Notes: a model not told the origin generated them from the sequence alone. Positions 26,745-37,506 are shown, counted from the first letter of the stretch. The stretch is DNA of 64,000 nucleotides from an uncultured Amylibacter sp. (GCA_905182285.1 CAJJAY010000016.1:19738-83737); one strand, 5' to 3'. Translations and numbers: made by a program.

Positions 26745-29402
26745 ATGGTAAGCGTAAACGATATTAGGTCCACTTTCTTAGATTTTTTTGAAAAAAACAA
26801 TCATACAGTTGTTGATAGCTCACCTTTAGTGCCAAGAAATGATCCAACATTAATGTTCACTAATTCTGGAATGGTTCAATTTAAAAATCAATTTTTAGGT
26901 CAAGAAACACGTTCTTACAGCCGTGCAACCACTGCTCAAAAATGTGTAAGGGCAGGCGGTAAACATAATGATTTAGACAATGTTGGATATACAGCAAGGC
27001 ATCATACGTTTTTTGAAATGTTGGGTAATTTTTCTTTTGGTGATTATTTTAAAGAAGAAGCTATTAAATATTCTTGGGATTTAATTACAAAAGAGTTTGG
27101 TATTGATAAAAACCGCCTTTATGTAACAGTTTATCATACTGATGATGAAGCGGCTAATATTTGGAAGAAATATGCTGGTTTATCTGATGACCGCATTATT
27201 CGCATTGCTTCTGACGATAATTTTTGGCGGATGGGGCCAACGGGACCCTGTGGCCCATGTACGGAGATCTTTTATGATCATGGTGAAAGTGTATTTGGCG
27301 GACCCCCAGGTTCTGAAGATGAAGATGGTGACCGTTTTATAGAAATATGGAATGTAGTTTTTATGCAAAATGAACAATTTGCAGATGGAACAATGAAGCC
27401 TTTAAATATGCAATCTATTGACACAGGAATGGGATTAGAGCGTATAGCTGCTCTGTTACAAGGTAGCCATGATAATTATGATACAGATTTGATGCGCGAT
27501 TTGATTGAAGCTTCAGCTCAAGCTACGGGTGTTGAACCTTATGGTGAGCAGAATTTGCATCATAGAGTTATTGCAGATCATTTGAGGTCTACATCTTTTC
27601 TTATATCTGATGGTATTTTACCATCAAATGAAGGGCGTGGATATGTTTTACGTCGTATAATGAGGAGGGCAATGAGGCATGCACATCTTTTAGGAGCAAA
27701 AGATCCAATAATGCATCAATTAGTACCTTCATTAGTCAGGCAAATGGGCCAAGCTTATCCTGAATTAGTCCAAGCTCAAGCTCTAATAGAGGAAAGTTTA
27801 TTGCTTGAAGAAACTCGCTTTAAAACAACTTTGGACCGGGGTCTAAAACTATTAGATGAAGAAACGGGAGCTCTTTCAATGGGGGCAACATTATCTGGTG
27901 AAACTGCATTTAAATTATATGATACTTTCGGTTTTCCATTAGATCTTACTCAAGATGCTTTACGAGAAAAGGGCGTAGATGTTGATTTAGATGGGTTTAA
28001 CTCAGCTATGTCTGCTCAAAAAGCAAAAGCACGCGCAGCTTGGGTAGGCTCTGGAGAAGTTGCTGATGAAAGTATTTGGTTTGATTTAGCTGATAAACAC
28101 GGGACTACAGATTTTTTAGGATATGATACACAAACTTCTGAAGGCCAAATTCTTGCGATTTTACAGGATGGAAATGTTGTTGATAGCGTCTCGAAAGGCG
28201 ATGACGTTATGTTAGTGCTAAATCAAACGCCATTTTATGCTGAAAGTGGCGGGCAAATTGCTGATAATGGATATATTTTTGTAGAAAATAATAAGATCAA
28301 AATTACAGATGTAAAAAAGAAAGCTGGAATTTTCATACATATGGGTAAAGTTTTATCAGGTGAAATTATATCTGGATCATCTGCTGAACTATTAGTGAAT
28401 TCTGACATGAGATCAGGAATATGTAATAGTCATACTGCAACACATTTATTAAATGAAGCATTGCGATCAAAGCTTGGTGAACATATTGCGCAGCGTGGAT
28501 CTTTAAATGCTGAAGATAGATTAAGATTTGATTTTAGCCATTCGAAAAGCATGACTTCAGAAGAGCTTAGTGATGTTGAAATAGAGGTAAATAGTTTAAT
28601 AAGACAAAACTCATCAGTTGAAACACGAATAATGACGCCTGACGATGCAAGAGGACTTGGAGCTCAAGCGCTATTTGGTGAAAAGTATGGAGATGAGGTT
28701 CGTGTTGTCTCAATGGGGAATAAGAAAGACTCTGGTAAGGGTTTAACTGGTAATACTTACTCTTTAGAATTGTGTGGTGGAACTCATGTTTCGCGCACGG
28801 GAGAAATTGGTGCGTTTGCATTAATTGGTGAAAGTGCATCTGCTGGTGGAGTTAGGCGCATTGAAGCACTTACTGGAAAAGCTGCTGAATTATATCATGC
28901 AGAACAATCTAATATTTTAAATGATCTTGCACGTATATTTAAAACAAAAACAGAAAATATATTAGATCGTGTTAAAGCTTTGCTTGATGAGAAAAAAATG
29001 CTTCAAAATGAAATAATTAATTTGAGGAAAGCAGTAGCTATGAGTTCAAAAGATGAGTCTCAAGAAACTGTTAAAATTAATAATTTTAATTTTTATGTTC
29101 AAACTTTTGAAGATGTTCCAAGTAAAGATCTAAGAAGTCTTGTTGATGAGCATAAAAATAGATTGGGATCAGGTGTAATTTTATTATTATCTGGTGCCGG
29201 TGGTAAAGCTGCTATCTCGGTAGGCGTAACATCAGATTTGACAGATAAAGTTAATGCTGTTGACTTAGTCAAAATTGCTGCAGCTGAGTTAGGTGGTAAA
29301 GGTGGTGGGGGTCGCCCAGACATGGCACAAGCAGGTGGAACTGATATTTCTAATGCTAAAAAAGCGATATCATTAGTTGAGAATTACTTAAAGGAGTTAT
29401 GA
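26745..29402 (+). CDS. alaS: Alanyl-tRNA synthetase
   Basis: Class II synthetase of 885 residues, normal length. Order: catalytic core (motif 1 and 2 with [18 protein letters not shown], motif 3 with [15 protein letters not shown]), tRNA-recognition helices, editing domain with [11 protein letters not shown] and [13 protein letters not shown] zinc ligands, then a coiled-coil/C-Ala region with [16 protein letters not shown]. An open frame runs 87 bases further upstream, but that part overlaps the recA terminator. ATG 26745 has an AGGG site 7 bases ahead and gives the standard [15 protein letters not shown] start. Confidence 0.98.
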   Translation: MVSVNDIRSTFLDFFEKNNHTVVDSSPLVPRNDPTLMFTNSGMVQFKNQFLGQETRSYSRATTAQKCVRAGGKHNDLDNVGYTARHHTFFEMLGNFSFGDYFKEEAIKYSWDLITKEFGIDKNRLYVTVYHTDDEAANIWKKYAGLSDDRIIRIASDDNFWRMGPTGPCGPCTEIFYDHGESVFGGPPGSEDEDGDRFIEIWNVVFMQNEQFADGTMKPLNMQSIDTGMGLERIAALLQGSHDNYDTDLMRDLIEASAQATGVEPYGEQNLHHRVIADHLRSTSFLISDGILPSNEGRGYVLRRIMRRAMRHAHLLGAKDPIMHQLVPSLVRQMGQAYPELVQAQALIEESLLLEETRFKTTLDRGLKLLDEETGALSMGATLSGETAFKLYDTFGFPLDLTQDALREKGVDVDLDGFNSAMSAQKAKARAAWVGSGEVADESIWFDLADKHGTTDFLGYDTQTSEGQILAILQDGNVVDSVSKGDDVMLVLNQTPFYAESGGQIADNGYIFVENNKIKITDVKKKAGIFIHMGKVLSGEIISGSSAELLVNSDMRSGICNSHTATHLLNEALRSKLGEHIAQRGSLNAEDRLRFDFSHSKSMTSEELSDVEIEVNSLIRQNSSVETRIMTPDDARGLGAQALFGEKYGDEVRVVSMGNKKDSGKGLTGNTYSLELCGGTHVSRTGEIGAFALIGESASAGGVRRIEALTGKAAELYHAEQSNILNDLARIFKTKTENILDRVKALLDEKKMLQNEIINLRKAVAMSSKDESQETVKINNFNFYVQTFEDVPSKDLRSLVDEHKNRLGSGVILLLSGAGGKAAISVGVTSDLTDKVNAVDLVKIAAAELGGKGGGGRPDMAQAGGTDISNAKKAISLVENYLKEL

Positions 29403-29403
29403 G

Positions 29404-29694
29404 ATGAATAGTTACTGTATGGTTCAAATCACAGTTCATGATACCGAAGAATATGCAAAATATGCAGAGCTAGCGGGTCCAGCTGTAAATAAATATGGGG
29501 GTGAATTTCTAGCTCGCGGTGGTAAGTGCCTTACTAAAGAAGGGCCTGAACAATTAAGAAATGTAATTATAAAATTTCCAAATTTTGATACTGCAGTTAC
29601 ATTTTATGAATCGAAAGAGTATCAAGAAGCATTAAAATTCGCATTAGCAGAAGGTGTATCGACAAGAAATTATACTATTGTTGAAGGTCTATAG
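29404..29694 (+). CDS. DUF1330 family protein
   Basis: A 96-residue ferredoxin-like alpha/beta-barrel (dimeric DUF1330) protein, with YCMVQITVHDTEEYAKYAE, KYGGEFLARGGK and FPNFDTAVTFYESKEYQEAL. Function is unknown; the fold is shared with small monooxygenase-like and stress-response proteins. The start lies 1 base after the alaS stop, with AAGGAG inside the alaS end, so it is translated from the alaS mRNA. A terminator follows at 29730. Confidence 0.85.
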   Translation: MNSYCMVQITVHDTEEYAKYAELAGPAVNKYGGEFLARGGKCLTKEGPEQLRNVIIKFPNFDTAVTFYESKEYQEALKFALAEGVSTRNYTIVEGL

Positions 29695-29729
29695 TTATAA
29701 AATTTTTGTGTTTATATTGTTACATATAT

Positions 29730-29771
29730 ATTCGAAAGGACTTTTGAAATTAATAGTCCTTTCGAATTTTA
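29730..29771. terminator. Bidirectional terminator between DUF1330 gene and icd
   Basis: A 13-bp perfect stem, ATTCGAAAGGACT at 29730-29742 and AGTCCTTTCGAAT at 29755-29767, followed by TTTT on the plus strand and a T-rich stretch on the minus strand. It fits termination of both convergent transcripts. Confidence 0.88.
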
Positions 29772-29775
29772 TTAA

Positions 29776-30984
29776 TTACATTGCTTTATTTAAGTTTTCA
29801 TCAATCTTTTCTAAGAAACCTTCGGTTGTAAGCCAATTTTGATCTGGCCCTACCAATAAAGCCAAGTCTTTTGTCATGTGACCATTTTCTACTGTTGAAA
29901 TTATAACTTTTTCTAATTTATTTGCAAAATCAGTAAGTTCTGTATTGTTGTCTAATTTAGCACGATGTTTTAAGCCACCTGTCCAAGCATATATTGAAGC
30001 AATTGAATTTGTAGATGTTGCTTCACCCTTTTGATGCTGACGATAGTGACGTGTTACAGTACCATGGGCTGCTTCTGCTTCAACAATTTTACCATCTGGT
30101 GTCATTAGTTGTGATGTCATTAGACCTAAAGAGCCATAACCTTGTGCAACGGTATCTGATTGTACGTCACCATCATAGTTCTTGCATGCCCAAACGTAAC
30201 CGCCAGACCATTTTAATGCGGCTGCAACCATGTCATCTATAAGTCTGTGCTCATAATGAATACCTGCCTTTTTAAATTTAACTTCAAATTCATTTTCATA
30301 AACTTCTTGGAATATATCTTTGAACCTTCCATCGTAAACTTTTAAAATAGTATTTTTTGTTGATAAATATACAGGCCATCCTAGATTTAGGCCATAATTT
30401 AATGATGCTCGTGCAAAGTCATAAATCGAATGATCTAGATTATACATGCCCATTGTAATTCCTGATGAAGGAGCATCAAACATGTTCTTTTCTATGATTG
30501 TTCCATCTTCGCCTTCAAATTTAATTGTTAATTTTCCAGCTCCTGGGAAACGAAAATCTGTAGCTTTATATTGGTCTCCATATGCATGTCGTCCAACGAC
30601 AATCGGTCGTGTCCATCCTGGAACTAATCTTGGTACGTTTTTGCATATAATTGGTTGTCTGAAAATAACGCCGCCTAGGATGTTTCTAATTGTTCCATTT
30701 GGTGACCTGTACATACGTTTTAAGCCAAATTCGTCAACACGTTGCTCATCAGGAGTAATTGTTGCACATTTTACTCCAACTCCATATTTTTTAATTGCCT
30801 CAGCTGCATCTACAGTAATTTGATCGTCTGTATCATCACGCGCTTCAATACCTAAATCATAGTATTTTAGATCTAAATCTACGTATGGTAGAATAAGTTT
30901 ATCTTTGATGAACTGCCAGATGATACGTGTCATTTCATCACCATCTAATTCAACTACGGGGTTCTCCACTTTGATCTTAGTCAT
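29776..30984 (-). CDS. icd: NADP-dependent isocitrate dehydrogenase (type II)
   Basis: Oxidative decarboxylation of isocitrate to 2-oxoglutarate in the TCA cycle. The 402-residue protein opens with [19 protein letters not shown] and carries [38 protein letters not shown] and [17 protein letters not shown]. These mark the homodimeric eukaryote-like subfamily typical of alphaproteobacteria, not the E. coli type. AAAGAGG precedes the start. A dyad with two TGTATAC half-sites lies about 75 bases upstream. Confidence 0.96.
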   Translation of the reverse strand: MTKIKVENPVVELDGDEMTRIIWQFIKDKLILPYVDLDLKYYDLGIEARDDTDDQITVDAAEAIKKYGVGVKCATITPDEQRVDEFGLKRMYRSPNGTIRNILGGVIFRQPIICKNVPRLVPGWTRPIVVGRHAYGDQYKATDFRFPGAGKLTIKFEGEDGTIIEKNMFDAPSSGITMGMYNLDHSIYDFARASLNYGLNLGWPVYLSTKNTILKVYDGRFKDIFQEVYENEFEVKFKKAGIHYEHRLIDDMVAAALKWSGGYVWACKNYDGDVQSDTVAQGYGSLGLMTSQLMTPDGKIVEAEAAHGTVTRHYRQHQKGEATSTNSIASIYAWTGGLKHRAKLDNNTELTDFANKLEKVIISTVENGHMTKDLALLVGPDQNWLTTEGFLEKIDENLNKAM

Positions 30985-31059
30985 TTAGGACCTCTTTATT
31001 TGTCAGTATTTGGAATCATAACATGCATCTACTAACGTATTTATTTATGCTTTAAAAGT

Positions 31060-31079
31060 ATGTATACGATTGTATACAT
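31060..31079. promoter_or_regulatory. Perfect 8-bp dyad (possible operator) upstream of icd
   Basis: ATGTATAC-GATT-GTATACAT: 8-bp arms with a 4-base spacer, containing two TGTATAC half-sites. It lies in the 256-base region between divergent icd and trmJ. Arm length and spacing suit a dimeric repressor, and TGTATAC-like half-sites occur in GntR-family operators. No regulator gene is adjacent. Binding is not shown by sequence alone. Confidence 0.45.
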
Positions 31080-31240
31080 GTATGGTGAGTTAAATGTTTA
31101 AAATAGACTCATATTTTCATATATGTCTAAAATTAATTTATATTGAATATTTGAGTAAGTTAAATGTTTCTTGTCATTATATTTTTAGAGTTTTATCACC
31201 ATTTTAAATATATTAAATTTGATTTATTGGAAAAATAATT

Positions 31241-31990
31241 ATGAAAAAAAATATATGGAATAAATTGTCACCTTCCATTATTTTAATAGGCCCACAAATG
31301 GGGGAAAATATTGGTGCTTCAGCACGAGCTATGTTGAATTTTGGTATTGAGAAAATGAGCATAGTAAATCCAAGGGATGGTTGGCCAAACAATCGAGCAA
31401 AATCCATGTCGGCTGGGGCAGGGCGTGTTTTAGATGCAGCACAAGTATTTAGTAATACATCTGATGCTTTAAGCGGTTTAAATTTTGTTTTTGCAACAAC
31501 TGCTAGAACAAGAGATTTATCAAAAGAAATTATGACGCCTGAACGAGCAATGTTATATGCTAGGACATTAATTCAAGAAGGTAAAAAAGTTGGGTTTATG
31601 TTTGGGCCTGAAAATTCTGGATTATCTAATGAAGATATTGCACAAGCCAATGTGTTAGTCTCAGTTCCGGTTAATCCAGAATTTTCTTCATTAAATTTGT
31701 CCCAATGCGTATTATTGCTGGCTTATGAATGGCAGCGGCAAATTACTGAAGTTCCCAATGAAATAATGGAGTTTGCAGGAACGGATTTTGCATCCTTAAA
31801 GGAAGTTCAAAAGTTAGTTGATCGGTCGGAAGAAGCTTTAATGGCAAGAAACTTTTTTTGGCCAATAGATAAATCTGAAAGTATGTTACTTTCTTTCAGA
31901 AATATGTTTTCACGTTTAAAACTAACTAAAATGGATGTCCAAATATTTCATGGTATTATCAAGTCTATGGAAAAGCCAAGAAAAGATTGA
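31241..31990 (+). CDS. trmJ: tRNA/rRNA 2'-O-methyltransferase, TrmJ family
   Basis: A SPOUT-class RNA ribose methyltransferase of 249 residues. Motif 1 is ILIGPQMGENIGASARAMLNFG near 17-38; knot motifs are VGFMFGPENSGLSNEDI and SVPVNPEFSSLNLSQCVLLLAYEW. E. coli TrmJ acts on position 32 of tRNA; the family also includes less characterised members, so the target position is inferred. The gene stands alone, divergent from icd. Confidence 0.9.
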   Translation: MKKNIWNKLSPSIILIGPQMGENIGASARAMLNFGIEKMSIVNPRDGWPNNRAKSMSAGAGRVLDAAQVFSNTSDALSGLNFVFATTARTRDLSKEIMTPERAMLYARTLIQEGKKVGFMFGPENSGLSNEDIAQANVLVSVPVNPEFSSLNLSQCVLLLAYEWQRQITEVPNEIMEFAGTDFASLKEVQKLVDRSEEALMARNFFWPIDKSESMLLSFRNMFSRLKLTKMDVQIFHGIIKSMEKPRKD

Positions 31991-32087
31991 TTTTTTAAGG
32001 GCTCTGTGCGCTTTTGACCAATTATAAAAATGGACGAAAGATTAACTTTGCACTAAATTAAAAATATCAAAAGTAATAAGGTAAATT

Positions 32088-33227
32088 ATGAATAAATCAC
32101 GTAATATTTTTGAAGACGTAGATATAGACAAACCCAATGATACTTCATTTAAAGGTGGATATATCGATCAAGGCCGTGACGAATGGCGACTAGGTGTTTC
32201 TCGTTGGATGAAAATACTATTTATTTTAGTTTTTTTGATGGTTTTAGTAGGCGGTTTAACAAGATTAACAGATAGTGGATTATCTATAACTGAATGGAAT
32301 GTTATTAAGGGTGCTATACCTCCATTAAGTGATATAGCTTGGGCATTAGAGTTTGATAAATATAAGAATATCCCAGAATACCAACTGCAAAATAAAGGTA
32401 TGTCATTGGGAGACTTTAAAGTTATCTACTGGTGGGAGTGGGGACACCGCCAACTTGGAAGATTTGTTGGATTAGTTTGGCTAATTGGATTTGTTTATCT
32501 GAACCTTAGAAAAAAAATTCCTAATGAATGGAAATTCCGAATGTTATTTGTTGGCCTATTAGGTGGATTACAGGGTGCAATCGGTTGGTGGATGGTTTCA
32601 TCTGGTTTAGTAGGTCGTATGGTTGACGTTGCATCTTATAGATTAGCAACTCATTTGGGGCTAGCATTCATTATTTTGGGCACTCTATTTTGGTTTGTGA
32701 TGAGAGTTGAAAGAACTGATGTTGATTTGATGCAGTCACGTAGGCGAAGTAATTTACAATCAATTCGTTGGACGTCATTGCTTCTAGTACTTTCATTTTG
32801 GCAAATACTATTAGGAGCATTGGTCGCGGGCATAGACGCTGGAAGAGGTTACATAGATTGGCCAATGATGAATGGTGAATTTTTACCATCTGAAAGTTTT
32901 GATTATAATCCTTTATGGACTAATTTTTTTGAAAATCCGGCGTTAGTTCAGTTTAATCATCGCATATTGGGGTATGTACTAATGGCACTAGGAATTGCTG
33001 CTTGGTTTAAGTCTCGAAGTATTGCCCACCGAAAACTACGCATTGGATTTAAAGCGATCTTAATTATGATGGTTGCCCAAATGGTTTTGGGAATAGTAAC
33101 TGTAATGTATGCAGCTCCTTGGTACATAGCTATCTTTCATCAAATTGGGGCAGTTGTATTAATAGTTCTTATATTGCAAACGAAATTTATCGCTAATTTC
33201 CCTCAAGAACAATCTGTGCGTTCGTAG
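32088..33227 (+). CDS. ctaA: Heme A synthase
   Basis: Converts heme O to heme A for aa3-type cytochrome oxidase. The 379-residue protein has about eight transmembrane helices and the duplicated four-helix layout with heme-ligand histidines in EWGHRQLGR, YRLATHLGLAF, VQFNHRILGY and AIFHQIGAV. A polar N-terminus of about 40 residues precedes GLTRLTDSGLSITEW, the class signature. ctaB, ctaC and ctaG are not in the window, so the oxidase cluster is elsewhere. Confidence 0.95.
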   Translation: MNKSRNIFEDVDIDKPNDTSFKGGYIDQGRDEWRLGVSRWMKILFILVFLMVLVGGLTRLTDSGLSITEWNVIKGAIPPLSDIAWALEFDKYKNIPEYQLQNKGMSLGDFKVIYWWEWGHRQLGRFVGLVWLIGFVYLNLRKKIPNEWKFRMLFVGLLGGLQGAIGWWMVSSGLVGRMVDVASYRLATHLGLAFIILGTLFWFVMRVERTDVDLMQSRRRSNLQSIRWTSLLLVLSFWQILLGALVAGIDAGRGYIDWPMMNGEFLPSESFDYNPLWTNFFENPALVQFNHRILGYVLMALGIAAWFKSRSIAHRKLRIGFKAILIMMVAQMVLGIVTVMYAAPWYIAIFHQIGAVVLIVLILQTKFIANFPQEQSVRS

Positions 33228-33271
33228 AGATTAAGATATTTAACACTTATTTATAGGTATGGAGTTATTTA

Positions 33272-33673
33272 ATGATTAGTAGCGAAGAAATTAATGACTT
33301 TCTTGCTTTAGAGTTTCCACAAATTAATGGTGAATATGAAATCTTAGAATTATCTAGTGAAAACATTACTATTTTTAATCGTATTTCAAGTAAACACTTG
33401 CGACCTGGCGGTACAGTATCTGGGCCATCTATGTTTGCATTAGCTGATGTTGCTTTTTATATTGCCATACTTGCAAATATTGGGACTAATAAATCCGTAC
33501 TAACAACTAGTTGTAATATAGATTTTTTACGAAAACCTTTACAGATAAATTTAATTGCAAAACCTCAAATAATAAAATTAGGGAAAAGTTTAATTGTTGG
33601 AGATGTTTTTATTTATTCAGAGGGTATGAATGAGCCCGTTTCTAGAGCAAATTTTACATATTCATATAATTAA
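33272..33673 (+). CDS. Hotdog-fold thioesterase (PaaI-like)
   Basis: A 133-residue hotdog protein. LRPGGTVSGPSMFALADVAFYIAIL holds the central helix with the usual Gly-Gly and Asp, and TTSCNIDFLRKPL is the following strand. Such proteins hydrolyse acyl-CoA or aryl-CoA thioesters; the substrate is unknown. GGAG precedes the ATG by 7 bases. It sits between ctaA and rplM; a weak hairpin follows its stop. Confidence 0.85.
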   Translation: MISSEEINDFLALEFPQINGEYEILELSSENITIFNRISSKHLRPGGTVSGPSMFALADVAFYIAILANIGTNKSVLTTSCNIDFLRKPLQINLIAKPQIIKLGKSLIVGDVFIYSEGMNEPVSRANFTYSYN

Positions 33674-33677
33674 TTGG

Positions 33678-33699
33678 GGTATTATAATACCTTTATTTT
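33678..33699 (+). terminator. Weak hairpin terminator after the thioesterase gene
   Basis: A perfect 14-base palindrome, GGTATTATAATACC at 33678-33691, is followed by TTTATTTT. The stem is AT-rich, so strength is doubtful, but it sits 5 bases after the stop and before the rplM promoter region. Confidence 0.45.
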
Positions 33700-33822
33700 A
33701 AGTCATTGTTTTTAATGAATAATATAGTGGTATTTTTGGTTGACGTAATCCTAGCATAATATAAAAGGCCATTATCTAATTAGAGTAAATCTTAATTACT
33801 CATAATAAATGGAATTATTAAT

Positions 33823-34290
33823 ATGAAAACATTTTCAGCAAAACCAGCTGACATTGATAAAAAATGGTTCATAATTGACGCTGAAGGCGTTGTTTTGGGC
33901 CGTTTAGCATCAATTATAGCTATGCGATTACGCGGCAAACATAAACCTACCTTTACTCCTTCAATGGATATGGGTGATAACGTAATAGTTATTAACGCTG
34001 AAAAAGTTCAGTTAACAGGTAAAAAACGATCTGACAAAATACATTACTGGCATACAGGCCATCCTGGCGGGATCAAACAGCGTACTGCTGGACAGATTTT
34101 AGAAGGAAAATTCCCAGAACGTTTATTAGAAAAAGCTGTCCAGAGAATGCTTCCTGGCGGACCTCTTTCACGTGAACAAATGCGTAATTTAAGAATTTAT
34201 GCAGGAGCAGAACATCCACATGAGGCCCAAAACCCTGAAGTTTTGGATGTTAAATCTATGAACTCAAAGAATACGCGGAGTCAATCATGA
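33823..34290 (+). CDS. rplM: 50S ribosomal protein L13
   Basis: L13, an early-assembly 50S protein. [30 protein letters not shown] is the standard start, and [31 protein letters not shown] the standard C-terminal part. Length 155 fits alphaproteobacteria. It overlaps rpsI by 4 bases (ATGA), the universal rplM-rpsI operon. A TTGACG hexamer at 33740-33745 could be part of its promoter, but no well-spaced -10 element is obvious. Confidence 0.98.
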   Translation: MKTFSAKPADIDKKWFIIDAEGVVLGRLASIIAMRLRGKHKPTFTPSMDMGDNVIVINAEKVQLTGKKRSDKIHYWHTGHPGGIKQRTAGQILEGKFPERLLEKAVQRMLPGGPLSREQMRNLRIYAGAEHPHEAQNPEVLDVKSMNSKNTRSQS

Positions 34291-34781
34291 ACGAAGAAAT
34301 CAAATCATTGGATGCTTTAAAAGAAGCTGTTGGTGAAGTTACTGCTGCAGAGCAAATTCAAGCAGTTATAGCGCGTGAACCTGTGCGTGATGACTTAGGT
34401 CGTTCATACGCAACAGGAAAACGAAAAGATGCAGTTGCACGTGTTTGGATTAAACCAGGTTCAGGTAAAGTTGTTGTTAACGGTAAAGAGATGAACAAAT
34501 ACTTTGCACGTCCGGTTTTACAAATGATTTTGGCTCAACCGTTTTCTGTAGCAGGTGTTACAGGAGAGTTTGATGTAATGGCAACGGTTAAGGGTGGCGG
34601 TTTGTCTGGTCAAGCTGGTGCAGTTAAGCATGGTATTTCAAAAGCGCTTCAATTGTATGAACCATCATTACGTCCTGCACTTAAAGCTGCAGGTTTTCTA
34701 ACTCGAGATTCTCGTGTTGTTGAGCGTAAAAAATACGGTAAAGCCAAAGCGCGTAAGAGCTTCCAGTTCTCCAAGCGTTAA
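34287..34781 (+). CDS. rpsI: 30S ribosomal protein S9
   Basis: S9, whose C-terminal tail reaches the P-site tRNA anticodon. The core from about residue 40 has [22 protein letters not shown] and ends KSFQFSKR, the conserved C-terminal arginine. An N-terminal extension of about 38 residues makes it 164 long, as usual in alphaproteobacteria. Second gene of the rplM operon; the terminator at 34807 ends it. Confidence 0.98.
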   Translation: MNEEIKSLDALKEAVGEVTAAEQIQAVIAREPVRDDLGRSYATGKRKDAVARVWIKPGSGKVVVNGKEMNKYFARPVLQMILAQPFSVAGVTGEFDVMATVKGGGLSGQAGAVKHGISKALQLYEPSLRPALKAAGFLTRDSRVVERKKYGKAKARKSFQFSKR

Positions 34782-34806
34782 TATACACTTTACAATATAT
34801 TCAATT

Positions 34807-34844
34807 AAAACGAGCACTTATGCAAATATGGGCTCGTTTTTTTT
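34807..34844 (+). terminator. Rho-independent terminator after rpsI
   Basis: A 9-bp stem, AAAACGAGC at 34807-34815 and GCTCGTTTT at 34832-34840, with a 16-base loop, then more T residues. The rest of the 257-base gap to 35038 is AT-rich with a short AATTTTT triplicate at 34943-34963 and shows no gene. Confidence 0.85.
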
Positions 34845-35038
34845 GTTTCATTTCTAGCACAAACTGAATAATTTATTTATATTAAATTATAATATATCTA
34901 ATGTTTTAGCCCAAAATTTTACCTATATAAAAAGAAGGTACAAATTTTTAATTTTTAATTTTTATTGCACTTATACCGATTTTGTAATTATCTTTTAAGA
35001 ATAAGGCTACTTGAACTATAGATAGACGCAAAAAAAAC

Positions 35039-35542
35039 ATGAAGAAATCAAGACATAGCATTCCAGCAATGATATTTCATTGGGGATTTTTAATCATTTT
35101 TATATATGGAATCCTTAAGCAAGTAGAAGACATAAATCAACTATCAGATATTTCACTATTAAAATTTGAAATTATTTTTGCAACTTTGATGTTGATCTTA
35201 TTGATAATACGCTATTTCTACATGTCACGAACGCAGGTAACATCATTGCCAGAGGATACCTCAATGTTTCAAAAGCGTGCAGCAAAGGTAGTACATCTTA
35301 GTCTTTATATTAATCTTGCTGTAATACCTATCACTGGTTTAGTGATAGGCATCTTGTACTGGTTGGGCTTGAAAAGTGGTATATTTATTGAATTCACTGT
35401 TGGATTACATGAACTTTCAATTTCTACAATGTATTGGTTGATTGCTATCCATGTTTCTGCTGCTATTTTTCACCGTTTCAAGAATGATGGGGTGTGGAGT
35501 TCTATGGTGCCACTTTTACCAGAGAAAAAAACATCAGATTAA
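35039..35542 (+). CDS. Cytochrome b561 family membrane protein
   Basis: A 167-residue four-helix di-heme membrane protein. Histidines that fit the heme ligands lie in RHSIPAMIFHWGFL, KVVHLSLYINL, VGLHELSIS and IAIHVSAAIFHRF. The last motif and its ending near WSSMVPL are typical of the prokaryotic b561 family, which passes electrons from quinol or superoxide. No clear ribosome-binding site precedes the ATG. It stands alone between the S9 terminator and the dehydrogenase gene. Confidence 0.85.
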   Translation: MKKSRHSIPAMIFHWGFLIIFIYGILKQVEDINQLSDISLLKFEIIFATLMLILLIIRYFYMSRTQVTSLPEDTSMFQKRAAKVVHLSLYINLAVIPITGLVIGILYWLGLKSGIFIEFTVGLHELSISTMYWLIAIHVSAAIFHRFKNDGVWSSMVPLLPEKKTSD

Positions 35543-35643
35543 GACCATCATGATTTTAAAATAAGTATTCACATATATTAATATGCACAGATTATAATAT
35601 GATGTAGTCTTTGTTGAAATTTACGTATTAATGGAGACAATAG

Positions 35644-36516
35644 ATGAAAATTGGTTTTATAGGCCTTGGTAATATGGGTGCTCCAATGGCTAAAAATTTA
35701 GCTAAAGCCGGGCACGATGTAGTGGGTTTCGATAACATTGCGACAATTCCAAAAGAAATTACTCCTGGGGCTTCATCTAAGTCAGTAGCAAATAACGCTG
35801 ATGTAGTAATATTTATGTTACCTAATGGTGAAATTTCAAGGTTAGTCGCAATTGATATAATGAGTATAATGAAAAAAGGATCTGTTCTTATTGATTGCTC
35901 AACAATCGATGTTGCATCAGCTAAGAAAATTAATGAATTAGCTAATGAAAGCTCTATTAATTTTTTAGATGCGCCTGTCTCTGGTGGAGTAGTCGGAGCC
36001 AATTCTGGAAGTTTAACTTTTATGGTTGGTGGAAAAAAAGATATATATGACAGACTTATCCCTCTATTTGATATTATGGGTCAAAAGTCAGTCTTTTGCG
36101 GAACAGCTGGCAGTGGTCAATCAGCCAAGATATGTAATAATATGATTTTAGGTGTAACTATGATTGCTACTTGTGAAGCATTTGCATTAGCTGATAACTT
36201 AGGATTAGACAGACAGGCTATGTATGATGTTGTGAGTACATCCTCGGGTAGTAGTTGGTCGATGAATACATATTGCCCTGCAGAAGGAATTGGACCTAAA
36301 AGTCCATCTGATAATAGCTATTTACCTGGATTTTCTGCTGACTTGATGCTGAAGGATTTACGTTTATCACAACAAGCTGCAAATGAAGCTGGCACATCAA
36401 CACCTTTAGGTGAGGTTGCAACTAAAATATATCAAACATTTGTTGAGAACGGGGATGGATCTGGGCTAGATTTTTCAGCAATTTTACCTTGGATAAAAAC
36501 ATCTCAAAGATCATAA
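35644..36516 (+). CDS. 3-Hydroxyisobutyrate dehydrogenase-family oxidoreductase
   Basis: A 290-residue beta-hydroxyacid dehydrogenase. NAD(P) motif GLGNMG at 7-12, substrate-binding DAPVSGGVVGANSGSLTFMVGG, and catalytic Lys162 in GSGQSAKICNNM. It is closest in feel to MmsB of valine degradation (3-hydroxyisobutyrate to methylmalonate semialdehyde). The rest of the mms cluster is absent, so a related role on tartronate semialdehyde or another hydroxyacid is possible. Roseobacters also use such enzymes on 3-hydroxypropionate-like products, and that link here is speculative. Confidence 0.87.
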   Translation: MKIGFIGLGNMGAPMAKNLAKAGHDVVGFDNIATIPKEITPGASSKSVANNADVVIFMLPNGEISRLVAIDIMSIMKKGSVLIDCSTIDVASAKKINELANESSINFLDAPVSGGVVGANSGSLTFMVGGKKDIYDRLIPLFDIMGQKSVFCGTAGSGQSAKICNNMILGVTMIATCEAFALADNLGLDRQAMYDVVSTSSGSSWSMNTYCPAEGIGPKSPSDNSYLPGFSADLMLKDLRLSQQAANEAGTSTPLGEVATKIYQTFVENGDGSGLDFSAILPWIKTSQRS

Positions 36517-36644
36517 ATACATAGCTATGTTAAAATTAGTTTATTATTGATGAAATAAATTATTTAATTACGTCCTTTTTGTTAAAGTATTTTTATATTA
36601 ATGACCTTAAAAAGTTTATTGATAAATTTCTGGAAAGTCTTGAT

Positions 36645-37454
36645 ATGCCTGTAGGTATTTTTGATAGTGGATTAGGTGGATTGACTGTGCAGCAAGAGAT
36701 TGCTTCTATTATTCCAGAACAATCTTTAGTATATTTGGGTGATAATCAATATGCGCCTTATGGCGTTAGAGATCATGATCAAATTTATACTTTGACCCAA
36801 AATGCTATAAAACGGTTATGGAAAGAAGGTTGTGATTTAGTAATTGTGGCCTGTAATACTGCATCTGCAGTTGCCGTTAAGAGAATGCAAGAAGAGTGGC
36901 TGCCTCAAGATAAAAGAGTATTAGGAGTGTTCGTTCCATTGATTGAAGCAGTGACTGAACGAAAATGGGGGGATAACTCTGCACCAAGAGAAGTAAACGT
37001 CAAGCAGGTAGCTCTTTTTGCAACACCAGCTACCGTTGCAACAAGGGCGTTTCAACGAGAACTAGCTTTTCGTGCAATTGGTGTTGATGTGGAAGCACAG
37101 CCGTGTGGTGGGTTAGTTGATGCCATAGAAGAAAATGATTTTGAGCTTGCAGAAGCTTTAGTACAGTCTCATGTATCCGCTTTATTAAGAAGGATGCCAA
37201 ATCCACAAGCGGCTGTATTGGGTTGTACTCATTATCCAATTTTAAAGGAATGTTTTGAAAAAGCATTGGGACCTAATGTTGAAGTTTATTCTCAAGGAAA
37301 AATAGTTGCTGATAGTTTGGTGCATTATTTAAAAAGACATCCTATATTTATTGAGAGTGGTGATACATTATTTTTAACTACTGGAGACGTTAATAAAGTT
37401 AGTCTGGCAGCAACCAGGTTTTTAGGTAAAAAAATGTTATTTAAATCGGCTTAA
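36645..37454 (+). CDS. murI: Glutamate racemase
   Basis: Makes D-glutamate for peptidoglycan. [15 protein letters not shown] opens with the catalytic-site DSG; the two catalytic cysteines are Cys70 in [10 protein letters not shown] and the one in [20 protein letters not shown] lies between. I chose ATG 36645 (269 residues), preceded by GGAAAG, over a TTG 66 bases upstream, which would add an N-terminal leader foreign to the family. Confidence 0.94.
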   Translation: MPVGIFDSGLGGLTVQQEIASIIPEQSLVYLGDNQYAPYGVRDHDQIYTLTQNAIKRLWKEGCDLVIVACNTASAVAVKRMQEEWLPQDKRVLGVFVPLIEAVTERKWGDNSAPREVNVKQVALFATPATVATRAFQRELAFRAIGVDVEAQPCGGLVDAIEENDFELAEALVQSHVSALLRRMPNPQAAVLGCTHYPILKECFEKALGPNVEVYSQGKIVADSLVHYLKRHPIFIESGDTLFLTTGDVNKVSLAATRFLGKKMLFKSA

Positions 37455-37506
37455 CTGAATATGATTATAAAGAAATTAAGATACAAAGTATGATAAGGAA
37501 AATAAT

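Noticed and set aside
29654..29842. 62-residue open frame after the DUF1330 gene
   Set aside because: It spans a strong bidirectional terminator and the end of icd; composition is plain AT-rich intergenic DNA.
33740..33765. TTGACG plus TATAAA as the rplM promoter
   Set aside because: Spacing is only 14 bases, too short for a confident sigma-70 promoter, so it is mentioned only in the rplM entry.
34943..34963. Three tandem AATTTTT units
   Set aside because: A 21-base AT-rich run in an AT-rich gap; likely chance or slippage, with no evidence of function.
36579..36644. TTG-initiated extension of murI
   Set aside because: It adds 22 residues before the family start [12 protein letters not shown] and has no ribosome-binding site as good as that of ATG 36645.
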